From Lineus longissimus (taxonomy: Eukaryota > Nemertea > Pilidiophora > Heteronemertea > Lineidae): a stretch of DNA of 64,000 nt. Shown in pieces: positions 33,757 to 44,828 of this stretch. Both the position numbers and the translations under genes were made by a program. The DNA lies in contig NC_088325.1 of assembly GCF_910592395.1 (NCBI RefSeq), positions 8,308,109-8,372,108 of the forward strand, given 5' to 3'. Under the pieces are notes generated by a model that had not been told where the DNA came from, made no database searches, and worked only from the letters and a program-made list of their open reading frames with translations. Position 1 is the stretch's first letter. Each line of letters begins with the position of its first letter.

Positions 33757-34051
33757 ATATGTAAAGTCAAGGACTTAGTGAGCCCCCCTTTAGGTCGGGG
33801 GAGCTCCCCCGAACCCCCCTACGAGCATATGTTAAGTGCAAACTGTAACAACTACAGCTGTTACAATGGGGGGACACCCCCCAAACCCCCCTCCGTCGAC
33901 ATAGGTTTTTACCAGTGCGTTGGGGGGAAGCTCCCCCCAAACCCCCCGGTGGACAGTCAACTAGCCCTTCTGTGTCATACTGCTGGAGGGGGGGGGGTGC
34001 GATGGGACCATCCATATAGGTCCTTCCGACACATTTTTGTTTTGGTAATGT
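33757..34051 (+). repeat. R unit, copy 6, left part (split by the LINE)
   Basis: It starts ATGTAAAGTCAAGG and runs to GGTAATGTAATACAT, where the LINE tail begins. It resumes at about 37484 with TAATACACTGTGATTGTCC, giving a short duplication TAATACA. Confidence 0.8.
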
Positions 34052-37000
34052 AATACATACATACATACATACATATATTACTGCAAATAGGCTTTTTAGC
34101 CTGTAGCAGGTTTTTTCTTCTTAACTTTTTCTGCTGATTGCGGGAGTGCGGTGGGGTGGAAGCGAGGGTTTAGGATTGGTTTTGGGTCCAGGCAAAATGA
34201 CTCAGATTTGTAGTGGGCATCTATCTGGTTTTTAAATATATTTAGAGACTCTGCGTTTACAATATGGTTTGGTAGGCTGTTCCATGGGTCAATGACTCGG
34301 TTTGAGAAAAAATACTTTCGTGTATCCATCCTGGCTCTAGGTTTGTTGAGTTTAAAAGAATGCCCTCTGGTCAGGTGTTTATCATCAGCTGGTCTGAGTA
34401 GTTTTTCTCCTTCAATATTATAAAATCCATGTGAGATTTTATACGCCTCTATCAAATCTCCTCGTAACCTTCTATATGCAAGACTAGGTAAACCTACGAG
34501 CTTTAATCTCTCTTCGTAGCTTTTGTCCCTCATACCTGGAATCATCTTTGTAGCACGTCTTTGTACATTTTCCAGCACTGTTACGTCTTTCTTCAAATGG
34601 GGCGTCCAAATCACGTTTGCATATTCTAGGTGAGGTCTCACCAGGCTTTTAAATAGGATGGCAAACATCTTCGAATCCAGGTATTCGAAAGATCTCCTGA
34701 TCATGCCTACCACTTTGGTGGCTGTATTTGCCACAGTTTCTACATGCTTGCTGAAGCTAAGTTTGTTATCGAAGGTGACTCCTAAATCTTTTTCAATGTC
34801 AGTTTCTTTAATTTCATTTCTTATACCATTTTTTGTCAGGAAGTATTCATTATGATTGTTATTTCGCCCATAATGCATTCGTTTGCATTTATCAGTGTTG
34901 AAACCTAATTGCCATTTAAGTGACCAGTAATCTAGGCTGATCAAATCCCTTTGCAATCCTATACTATCTGCAGGGCTTCGAATCCTTGCAATAATCTTGG
35001 CATCATCTGCAAACATTTCAGAAAAGTTCTCAACACACTCCGGTAAGTCATTTACATAGTAGACAAACAATGTTGGGCCCAGAACACTGCCTTGGGGGAC
35101 TCCACTCCTAACTGATGTCCATGCCGATGCAGATCCATTTACCATGACTCTTTGCTTTCTGTCAGTAATGAAGTCACAGACCCAATCATAGATCTTGCCT
35201 TTTATTCCATAATTTCTCAGCTTGACTTTCAATCGCTCATGGGGTACTGAATCGAAAGCCTTTGAAAAATCTAGGTAGATTACGTCTACAGGATGTCCTT
35301 TGTCAAGGATTTCGGTTATTCTATCCATTGATTCAAGTAACTGTGTAATGCAAGATCTTCCCTTTTGAAAGCCATGTTGAGATTTGGATACAGCAGCTCT
35401 TAGATGGTCGTTTAACCTGGTCCTTACAAAATCCTCCATGATTTTGCATATTATTGATGTTAGGCTTATCGGCCTATAATTTCTGCAGTCAGACTTACTT
35501 CCTTTTTTATGTAGGGCTGTGATCTGTGCCTTCTTCCAATCGGACGGCAGTTTTCCTTCATTCAATGACTTATTGAAAAGTAAACTTAGCGGTATTGCCA
35601 GTTCATTACTAAGTTCCTTTAGAACCCTCGGATGGATGCCATCTGGTCCAGGTGATTTAGATACCTTGAGTTCTTCAAGCTTTTTCCGTACCTCTGCTGG
35701 AGTTATGAAAAGTTCTAGATTTATATCATTAGGGTCCATGGGCTCTAGATCAGGGGGCGGTATATTGCTTTTATCCTCAATGGTGAAAACACTGGTGAAG
35801 AAATCATTTAAAACCTCTGCCTTTTCATGATCATTTTCAGTTTGGTTTCCATCTCTGTTCGTCAGATTTGGTATTCCGCACTTTGTCTTCATTTTTGATC
35901 TGGCATATTGATAGAAAGCTTTTGGGTTTCTTTTAGCATTTTCTGCAATTTCCCTTTCATGATTCTTTTTTGCCTTTCTGACCTCCCACTTCACCTGGTT
36001 CCTTAGCCTAGCATACATATCATAGTCTTTACCCTCCTTAGTTTCTAGATACCTCTTATAGGCTTCCCTTTTCTTTTTAACCTTAGCTAGGTCTTTAGGG
36101 TTTAACCACAATGGTTTTCGTCTGGCTGTTGGGTTGTGTCGTCTTAGTGGCACATACTTCTCTGTCGTCTCCAGTATTTTGTCTTTTATGAAGGTCCAAG
36201 TATCTTTAGTATCCAGGTTACTGATATGTTTATCCCATTCTATGTCCGCATGCTCTCTCCTCATACTGTCAAAGTCTGCCTTGGTGAAAGCAGATTTCAT
36301 GCACTCTGAGTGGTCCCCTGGGACATAACATCTGTATAAAAAGTTAATGCAAGAATGGTGGCTTTTTCCTAATGGTGGAAGCATATGGATTTCATTTATC
36401 ATGTCCTGTTCGTTTGTGAAGACTAGGTCCAATACATTTGGTCGGTTTTCACCTCTATGATGAGTAGGTTTCGTTACATGCTGAAACCAGAAACAGTCTC
36501 TAATGGTTTCTAGGAAGCGGCTTGCTGGATGGTTTGGGCTTGCATTTGACATTATATTTGTCCAGTCGATCTCAGGATGGTTTGTATCTCCCATTACGAG
36601 ATAATGACTATATTTACGATTACTAGCTGAGCAAAGCGCATTTCTCTGTTTTTCATTAGCTAATTCTGTAGAATTTGGAGATCTGTATAGACATCCGACT
36701 AGTAAGGTGTCATTATCACGCAATTTTATCTCAAGCCATACACTCTCATCAAATTTCTCCTCTAGATTAACTTCCACCGTTGAGATGAAGTTTCGTACAT
36801 AAATGCCAACTCCTCTGTGGGGACCTGTAACATTTCCTAAGTTTGAGTAAAAGGTGAAACCATTTATATTGAACTCCGACGCCTGTACTACATATCGTGA
36901 ATTTTTTGGTATTAATTCGGTCACACTGATTATGTCTGCATCAGTACTTTCTATTAACAGTTCAAGGTCCGGCCTTTTATTGACTAGACTATCTGCATTT

Positions 37001-37483
37001 AATGAGAGGCATTTGAATCCAAATTTTGAACGTGCATCTAAATTAACTTCTGAAGTAGGTGCTGAAAATAAATTATAACTGCGTGTATGTACATTGTCTC
37101 TGAAAATTTGTGCATTTTCTACCTCCTCTCCTCTTCTTTCTCCTTGGCTCTCATCATTTCGTAGTATGCCTTGGCTTCCTTCTGTTGTAATGGGGTCGGG
37201 TTCTTCTTCATGAAGATCTTCCTCATCACTGGGTTTTGGTGATCCTTGAGGGCACCACTTGCCCTGAGTATACGGTTTTTTGCCTTACTGTCCTTTATTT
37301 CTACTATCATTTTCTTTGGATAGTCTTCGGTTTTTCTGCCAGTTCTCCTGATTTTACCAAATGTTACCTCGTTTTGATCAATGGCATCACAGATTTGTTT
37401 GAACTTCTCTCGGTCTTCTTCAATTCTGAGTTCAGTCTCCTCCTGCTCGCTCTCCGGGACGTTAAATACCACGTACCACGTTA
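34052..37483 (-). mobile_element. CR1/jockey-group LINE, 5'-truncated, inserted in R copy 6
   Basis: Non-LTR retrotransposon on the minus strand, about 3.43 kb, with a 3' tail of TATG/TACA tetramers (plus strand 34056-34078) and a target duplication TAATACA. It carries the last ~124 codons of ORF1 and a full-length ORF2. It is truncated inside ORF1, so it could not move again. The uninterrupted ORF2 suggests a young insertion. Confidence 0.9.
34096..37120 (-). CDS. LINE ORF2: endonuclease and reverse transcriptase
   Basis: ORF2 nicks target DNA and primes reverse transcription there. The frame is open for 942 codons from a GTG at 36924 and stays open upstream to about 37120, so the natural start lies in the overlap with ORF1. 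The upstream extension holds the first endonuclease strand (LSLNADSLVNK). Domains: APE endonuclease (LVMGDTNHPEIDW near residue 110; NVLDLVFTN; GKSHHS at ~186-191), then RT with SPGPDGIHP, YRPISL, IYLDFSKAFDSVPHERL, GVPQGSVLGP and FADDAK (~638-643), then a C-terminal region with HLEYANVIWTPH. The endonuclease SDH box reads SHH, so a catalytic Asp appears to be lost. Numbering is from 36924. RT style suggests the CR1/Rex/jockey group; exact clade open. Confidence 0.9.
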
Positions 37484-37484
37484 A
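37119..37484 (-). pseudogene. LINE ORF1, C-terminal part only
   Basis: 124-codon frame reading VVFNVPESEQEETELRIEED, IRRTGRKTEDYPKKMIVEI and a basic/acidic coiled end. This is the RRM-like core and tail typical of CR1/jockey ORF1 RNA-binding proteins. Its 5' portion is missing at the truncation point near 37480. The first residues of the frame come partly from the flanking R repeat. It ends TAG at 37119-37121, overlapping the open frame of ORF2. Confidence 0.75.
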
Positions 37485-38272
37485 ATAATACACTGTGATT
37501 GTCCTTATTCACGGGAATCTGGCGTTTCCAGTGATATACGACACTTAAATGGATTGTCCTCATGCATTCACTTTGGAAACGCATTTTAAAATAGATGATA
37601 CGTCCTGTTAATGGGGCACGTCATCATCGCGCACATTTGGGAAAAACTCCCTAACGAGACCGGAGCAGCCGGCTGAAAGTAGTTTAATTATTGGCCGCTA
37701 GGGTGCAGAATGTACGCCGCTCACCCGAATTTTTCACGCAACTATTGCTGAATAGAGCTATTTTAGTTTGTGATTCAATTTGATACTTCAGATTTGGGCA
37801 GTAGACCAATATAACTTAGTCGTCAGTGTGGTTTTAAGCAGGGAAAACGTATTTGTTTTTCTTAAAGTGCCTTTTTTGGACGGGTGTGTGCGATTGTTTT
37901 GTTTATGTCACGTGACCTCGACCATGTCGACACAAAATTGATATAAAACCACCTTTTCTGTCATTATTTATGACGGATATTTCTCTAATAAAAATATCAA
38001 TATAATTGGCCAATTTCTTAGGCATATGTAGCGAATTCACATGAAGATTTAAATTAGATGTTCTCGTAACCTGTTACAACTGGTCTGATTTATAATTCAG
38101 CGCTACAACTGGTCTGATTTATTTATTCAGCGCCATTTTGAAAAACCAAAAAAAATTGTTTGTTGGATATACAATATAGTTACTCTCTTTATTTCTCTTC
38201 ATTCATTTACATTATATACTCCCGCACACACGTGTATCTTAAGAGCCCCTCCTAAGAGGGGGGCTTATAAAG
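37484..38272 (+). repeat. R unit, copy 6, right part (array end)
   Basis: It continues copy 6 after the LINE, with the same tail variant as copy 3 (two CTACAACTGGTCTGATTTAT-like phrases) and a terminal hairpin at about 38240-38264. The array ends here. Confidence 0.8.
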
Positions 38273-39191
38273 GGGGTCTTATAAGAAGGGGGACGAATAA
38301 AGTCACACTTGGAGGCGTTGGATCGCCTTGGAATTTTGCATGAATGGTGGTGACACCTTACCCTGATGCAACGTCTTGGTTTTATTCAAAAACTTACTTA
38401 GCGGAGCAGTAATGAGGGATTTTTAATCGGACACTGTAAATTCTCCTTACCCATCACAGAAGCCAAGCCATTGCTGTTAAGTTATGCTGGGGCTTAATCA
38501 ATTACCTGCACTCCCTGTGGGGTGAATAACATTACCTTTTGAACAGCTGGCTATTGGGCATCCTGAGCTTCAGGTTTTTGATACTCCTACGTCCCATACA
38601 AAACCCTGAGAAAATCCATTAGAATCGACAGCGAAGGGTGGCTGTTCTGATAACCTGATACACTGTGCGTAATGTATGTATATATAGTGTTTTATATGAC
38701 AATAAAATGTATATGAATAAAGTTTAAGATAATCCTATCGTTAAATCGTTTTATACTTCATGGATTCTATGCTGTTAAACATTGTGTAGACGTGTAATTG
38801 TGTTTTAATTAAGTAATGAAATAAATTTGCAGCGGGGTGCGCGCAATACGAAGGAACAGCACTGAAAAATTCAGAATTTTCATAAATACCCGGATGTTCT
38901 AAAAATAGCAGCTAATGAAAATACGCGTTTCATGGCCATCTTTGAAATTTAACTAACCTACCTCGGACCCGAGCCCTATGGCGCAAAAGACTATACAATT
39001 GATAGTGCATCTGAGAGCATTAATTCCTGGGTCCGTGGTTTACGAATTTCCGAGACTCAAATACAACCGACGCTCTGATTGGGCGCTTTTTTTCTACCGC
39101 TACAATCCGTCTGAAGGGCATGGATTTCCCCAGGGGTTTGTAATAGCGAGAGCTGGAGCATAATATGGAAAACCACTGGGTGCCGAGGATT
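38273..39191. other. Non-coding region with a 26-bp word shared with 40402
   Basis: GAAGGGGGACGAATAAAGTC starts near 38285 and again near 40402, both followed by ACACTT. The 2.1 kb between them includes the foldback element and the second 174-bp repeat. No gene; the open frame 38978-39163 is not recognised. Confidence 0.45.
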
Positions 39192-39868
39192 ACGGTGGCC
39201 CATAGAGGACATGCGTTTATTTTTAAATATAATAGAAAAATTTTCTTTTTACAATGCGTTTTTTTTTTCTCGAATTACAACCGCCGTCGGATTTATTTCT
39301 CACCGCCGAAAAAATAATTTCCACCGCCGGGTAAAAAATAATAATTCCCACCACCGCCAAAGAAAATAATATCAACCGCGGTGGAAATAATATCCACCGC
39401 GGTGGAAATTAATATCGACCGCGGTGGGAATTAATATCCACCGCGGTGGGAATTAATATCCACCGCGGTGGAAATAATATCCACCCGGTGTCAATAACGA
39501 ATTAGCTCCCGCTCTGATCTTTCTTATGTTGTTACTCTCCTTGACCTGATACTAGTCCAGCCACAATCGTGGTTGTAAACATATTATTTCCATCGCGGTG
39601 GATATTATTTCCACCGCGGTGGATATTAATTCCCACCGCGGTCGATATTAATTTCCACCGCGGTCGATATTAATTTCCACCGCGGTGGATATTATTTTCT
39701 TTGGCGGTGGTGGGAATTATTATTTTTTACCCGGCGGTGGAAATTATTTTTTCGGCGGTGAGAAATAAATCCGACGGCGGTTGTAATTCGAGAGAAAAAA
39801 AACGCATTGTAAAAAGAAAAATTTTCTATTATATTGAAAATAAACGCATGTCCTCTATGGGCCACCGT
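39192..39868. mobile_element. Foldback element with CCACCGCGGTGG palindrome arrays
   Basis: The ends are ACGGTGGCCCATAGAGGACA and its inverse; arms of about 290 bp are nearly perfect inverted copies with ~100 bp of unique centre (39490-39590). Each arm has five units of 19-22 bp, most containing CCGCGG inside CCACCGCGGTGG, joined by AT-rich spacers (AAATAATAT or AATTAATAT). An A/T-only outer block and a CCGCCG-rich block precede them. No coding sequence. It is a palindrome made of palindromes. Confidence 0.9.
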
Positions 39869-41156
39869 AGAGGATGGCTATAGGGGGATGATTGAAACAG
39901 CCGGTATACCTGCTGACCTGCTGAACCCAGGTTGATGTTATTTTCAATCCACGATTGCAGGTCACCTGATTTTCGAGATTTCGCGGGAAATGAAATTGTA
40001 AACAAACGCATGTGTGCAGTTCAAATGTAAACAAAAATGTAGTTTTGGTACTTTTGGTTGCTGGACTTGGGTTTTCCCGCAGTTAGGAGCTAAGGGTCAA
40101 ATTGGTGGTCTATTGTTTATGGGTGCTGTTTTAGTCAGAGGTAGCCCTTGATTATGAAGGGATTTTCAAATTAAGGTGACCATGGTCTTTTTATGTGCTC
40201 ACCACGGCTTTCATTCAATTATTGATTGATTCAAAATTGACGGAGCTACGGCATTCTGTTCGGCAATTGGCAGCGCTGATAAAATACATTGCATGCTAAT
40301 ACATGCCAAATGGCACACCTTAAAAAGCGCTCATTGGACAGCGTAGGGAATCACCAGAAATGACGTCATCGCTGGTCTAAATCTTCTATATAATAATACT
40401 GGAAGGGGGACGAATAAAGTCACACTTACTTGATGTATCTGAAGAGTCGCGCGGAACCTGACATGGCCTTACCAAGGAGCTGTTCACAGTGCTGAACTTC
40501 TAGCTTGCCTGTCGACTAAGTGCCTTTTTGGCCGAGACATTGCTACATGTAGGAGGAGCACGCATTTTATAGTTATAGTAGTGATAGTACAGTTGGTTCG
40601 AGCCATTTGGAAGCCGACGTGTGAAGGCCTATCTGGGTTCTCCTTTTTCTCCGTATAAAAAGGGGCATATTGCTGACTAAGGAACGAGGCATATTGGCAT
40701 TGCCTCATCATCTCTATCGGACCAATAGCATTCCGCGAAGATGACGTCACTGCAGCTGCTGCCCTCTATTTCCCCATCGCTGAATTACAGGCAATGTCGG
40801 ACAAACATGCTGTTTCGTAATGGATTCAGGCTTTCTAACTAGGGCAGTTAAATTCAATCTGGCACATGTCTGAGTGTTGGAAATACTACATAATTGTTCT
40901 GAATATTTCTCTCTCTGACTCCATGGTATCATTCATGCTAAAAACAATGCAGGGTCAAAGATAATTGACTTTGAAATAAGCTCAAATGCGTAGAAATAAG
41001 TGTCGATGTCCGACTGTCACGTGACTAAAACGTCATCAATATCTTATGCAAATGACCTTGTGAGCTTTAAATAGTAACTAAGCGGAATGCTATTGATATA
41101 CTTTTATATGCACGCATACATCACGCCATTGCAGGGTCCGAGTCTGTGGAAAATTG
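39869..41156. other. Non-coding region left of the gypsy element
   Basis: It includes the second 174-bp repeat (40225-40398) and the second GAAGGGGGACGAATAAAGTC word (40402). GGAATGCTATTG occurs in inverted orientation near 40722 and 41090. No gene recognised. Confidence 0.4.
40225..40398 (+). repeat. 174-bp repeat, copy 2
   Basis: Partner of 23904-24077; only a few substitutions differ. See that entry. Confidence 0.85.
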
Positions 41157-41417
41157 TGTTATTGATTAGATTGATTAGCCACGCCCACCACCACGTGCGT
41201 TTTGGTGACCATGTGACTTAACGGAGAAGTAGGTCAGGAGGAAGGGCCGCGTGAGCTTCTGTCATGGATGAGAGTCATCCTGTATTGTGTAGCCGTAGGA
41301 AGTTTCTGATAATAAGTATGTTGTGAATAATCTGTCGCATTTGTTAGTGTCTTGTTCTGTATTGGATTGTGGCTGTCGTGGAGGAACAACTAACGGTGCA
41401 GACCCCCAAACACGACA
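41157..41417 (+). repeat. 5' LTR of the gypsy element
   Basis: 261 bp, starts TGTTATTGATTAG and ends CAAACACGACA, with TG...CA ends. Near-identical to 53704-53968. Confidence 0.93.
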
Positions 41418-41435
41418 TGGTGGAGAAGCTGCGGT
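41418..41435 (+). promoter_or_regulatory. Primer-binding site of the gypsy element
   Basis: TGGTGGAGAAGCTGCGG begins immediately after the 5' LTR; TGG pairs with the tRNA CCA end. The tRNA is not identified. Confidence 0.75.
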
Positions 41436-42701
41436 AAAAAAAAAATTGTGATTGAGATACCTCGAAACAACTTGTCCATCCATGTCACATGTGGATGTGT
41501 GTGCGTTGAATGCCGAACGTTTTGCATAGTGCATGCAAGCTCGCTACATTAGTACATATGTATGTTTGTTGCTATATGTCAAGACTACTGTAAAGAGTCC
41601 GATATTCGCTCAGCTCAAGACATGAAGAAGTGAGACACTGCAGTGCACCATGTGATTGAGTACATGCGCATGCAAGTGCATGTTGAAACTGAGTGAAGGT
41701 TAATTTCATCCTGTTTGTGTTTGACATTTTTGGAATTTGCTGATGTCGCTATCACTTTTATCAGACTTTCTGTCAGCGTATCTGAGGATTACTTCGTCAT
41801 GTTCGTCACCCTGGCTGCCTGTTTCTGACGTAATCATCGACATCGCCGCTGTCATTATTGTTTTATGGAGACAGAGCTTTTTTCATTGTCTTTGGCCAAG
41901 GAACAGTTAACTGTTTTCTTTCTCGCTGTTTCAACCAAGTTAAACTGAGACGTGAGTGGTTTTCTTCAACATGCAATTCAAGATCAAGACTGCCTTCTTC
42001 AACTTCGATGTTGTCACTGTGCCTATGTGTCCGTGTGATCGTCAACTGTGACTTTCTGTTGTTGTGTCGATTCAATTGTGGACTGTTGATGTGAACTTAT
42101 GTGCATTTTGAACTGTGACTCAATGAAAACATCGATTTCAATCGTAATAAGGACAGACAACAGTGATAATCGGTGTTTGTGTTAAGGCTCACTTGGTGAA
42201 GAATTCAATTGAAGTTTTGGGACCACGTTGGATGAAGTACAGGAATTGGTCAGGTCGGTCAAAGTTTTAAACTCATTGTCTGCCTCTTCTGCAACATTTC
42301 TCGATTTTGACGTCCTTGAAAACTCTATTGCTTGTGTGTATATTTTAAGTTTTTATATATATACATACATTTTGTTTTTCTTTCAAATAATTTGTCAACA
42401 CGTGTCACAATTCAACATACATGTCCATTATTTGTATTAGGCTATTTTCATACGGTATCTTCATGAATACTATTGTTTTTCAGCCAGCCTGAATCACACG
42501 AGGTCGAGGAGACTAACTTTTCACTTTCAGCTAGTCATCTCCCATTTTGATGCTGACCCGGCGTACATGTAACTGATACCATTTTATTCCAGCCATATAA
42601 CCATATAAATACATCTTTTTAGTGGATTTTATCTTGGTGTTGTCACCTACTGTTTGCATACATTAGTAATTTTGATTGCGCGTTGACTTGAGATTGAAAA
42701 T
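41436..42701. other. 5' untranslated leader of the gypsy element
   Basis: About 1.27 kb between the primer site and gag. T-rich, several short open frames, none recognised. Unusually long leader; part may be a later insertion. Confidence 0.5.
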
Positions 42702-43240
42702 ATGGCAGCACTACGACCAACAGATTTCTTGCCATCTCCTAAGTTTAGTGGTGAAACTCAGAGTCATGAGAGAGCATATGCTCATTGGTTGTTGTTCACT
42801 GATTACTTGCAAGTACATGCACTCGCAGACCCAGATGAGGAGCACATGGCCGATATTGCATGCCGCTTTCGACTTTCGCTATCCTCAGAAGCGGGACTAT
42901 GGATCCAAGGGAAGGTTTTCATGGATTTAGATGAGATGAAGGACGCATTTCTTAGCCGATTTGGTCCAACCCATTCCGATTTTGCTCATGTCCGTCTTTT
43001 CGAGGAGAAAACCTACAAGAGTGGTGAAGCTGCTGAACAGTATCTTAGTCAAATCAGGGTAGCTGTCCAAAGGATTAACTATGATCAACATACGATCCGC
43101 AACAAGTTCCTACAAACCTTACCGGCAGAGTGTCAACGTGCTGTGGTCATGTCCGCTCCACCCGATGCAGACGCTGATGACCTAGCCACCCTAGCCCAGA
43201 AATACCTGGACCTCTTACCGACCACGAAGACAGTAACTTT
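42702..43240 (+). pseudogene. Gypsy gag, capsid-like region
   Basis: ATG-initiated frame whose first ~180 residues look like a retrotransposon Gag capsid: FSGETQSHERAYAHWLLFTD, WIQGKVFMDLDEMKDAFLSR, EQYLSQIRVAVQRI, and RNKFLQTLPAECQRAVV. Near 43235 the meaningful frame shifts: the remaining residues of the original frame (to 43571) are out of phase, while the basic region and zinc knuckle lie in the frame shared with protease. The change may be a mutation or a gag-pol frameshift site. Gag forms the particle that packages element RNA. Confidence 0.8.
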
Positions 43241-43822
43241 CCAGATCAGGTCCGTGTTACAGCTCATGAGTGTGACCTCAGCTCGATCAGAGACGAACTC
43301 AAAACGCTGCAGCCTGGGTTACAACAGCTTCATTTCACAAAAGGTGATCCGCCGTCTGAAAACAGAGACCCAAGCCCAAGCCCAAGGAGACCCAGGCATG
43401 GCAATGACAACCGTCACGACCGAAAGCATTCGCAGAGCCCATTCAGGCCAAGATCACGGACACCAAGCGGAGACAGGAGTGGAAACAGACGTGATCGACC
43501 GCCCATCCGCTGTCATTTTTGCTCCAAAACTGGACATGTGTGGCGTAAATGTTTCCAGTACCTCCGGCTAGTACAGTCGCAATAAGGAGTACCACCACCA
43601 CCATGGATGCAACCACCAAGTTTCCCCCAACAGCAATCAGGATATGCCTATCAGCCATCAGGCTACAGCAGTTACCAGGACCAAAGCCAAAGCCAAAGGG
43701 ACTGATCAGCAGCGTCAAAATAACCAAAATTTTTAAAGTCGGATGGTTCAGAAGGGCCAAATGGATCATCCAAGTCTGTTCCAAGCATTAATAACAAGTC
43801 TGAATTTTTAGGAGGAGAAACA
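43241..43822 (+). pseudogene. Gypsy nucleocapsid with CCHC zinc knuckle
   Basis: In the frame used by protease, an R/S-rich stretch leads to CHFCSKTGHVWRKC at 43511-43552, a perfect C-x2-C-x4-H-x4-C knuckle that binds RNA. A Q/P/Y-rich linker follows, with in-frame stops near 43583, 43702 and 43718. The knuckle is intact but the chain is broken. Confidence 0.8.
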
Positions 43823-44551
43823 GTGGAATTGCAGTTAAATTCACGAAACTATGTTAAGGGGTATCTCCCTAACCAACAAGGGTTAGTTCTTTTATTTGAT
43901 TCTGGAGCAACGTCCACCCTTGTATCATCAACTATAGTGAGAGAATCAAAATATCTGTCACAGCTCCTACAGTTTGATGTCAACCCTGTAAGATTTAAGA
44001 TTAGAAATGGTGAATTTATAATTGCGCGAAAGGCGATATCCTTCAACATTAAGATTCAGGGTAATGATTTTCGAATTTATGCACTTGTTGCTGACAATCT
44101 TGTAGGACCAGATGTTTTGGTTGGTACATCCACGCTTTCAGATTTTAAGGGATCTTTAGATTTTGCTACTCATAAATTCACTGCTAGACCAAAGAGAGTT
44201 TGGTTCACGCCTATGCAGAACCATGTCATCAAACCAGGACAATCCAAACTAGTGTCAATTGGAGGGAAAGTGCCGAAGTATATGAAAAACTCAGAAATTC
44301 TGCTCCGAGCTAACCTCTGCAAGTGTTGCCCTTCTTACATGTTAGTACGTCTCAGGAAAGGCAATTGCAGTATCACAGTCTCCAATTCTAGCCGCAAGTC
44401 ATTACATATATACAGGGCAGAGACCTGTATTCATCCACGACCGGAAGTGTGGCACAGTCACATAGAGCTTATCAAAATGTCAAGTTGTGGTAAATACATG
44501 GCTGGGATGGACCAAAGTGGAATTAATTCTCAATCTGTGGTTGATTCTTAA
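43823..44551 (+). pseudogene. Gypsy aspartic protease
   Basis: 242-codon frame with the active-site box LLFDSGATSTLV (Asp codon near 43898) and the second conserved strand GPDVLVGTSTLSDFKGSLDF. This retropepsin cleaves Gag-Pol. The frame closes at 44551 and a ~280-bp AT-rich stretch (44560-44830) that makes no sense as pol separates it from the RT frame; this may be an insertion. Confidence 0.85.
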
Positions 44552-44828
44552 TCTACAGAGTCAGGCCATCACAGAAATATGCTTTTTGATAATATATTTA
44601 AGAAAATGTGGTCTCACTGGTCAGTTTAGAACTTGTACTTTGACAGGGCCATATCAATGCGCCAGTGACGTTTTGATGGACATGGTGTACGGAAATCTTT
44701 TTTTCTCAGGCAATCGGTATTGGAATTTTTTAAAACTTTATTATGCTATTGGCAAAGGGTTCTTCTTGAGACATATAAAATTTTGTGCAGATTGATTGGT
44801 CCAATGAGTACTTTTTTTACCAAATCCT

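Noticed and set aside
31705-34066. Proline/glycine-rich open frames repeated through the R units (for example at 25512, 28591, 31705, 33778)
   Set aside because: They come from poly-G and poly-C hairpin tracts read in any frame, exist on both strands, and change length with each tract. Not a gene family.
34658-36328. Plus-strand open frames inside the LINE
   Set aside because: Shadows of the minus-strand LINE ORF2.
28521-38272. R units as Helitrons
   Set aside because: A 3' hairpin is present (GAGCCCCTCCTAAGAGGGG), but there is no TC start, no CTRR end and no Rep-helicase gene in the window.
41863-42440. Open frames in the gypsy leader
   Set aside because: Short, overlapping on both strands, and low in recognisable motifs.
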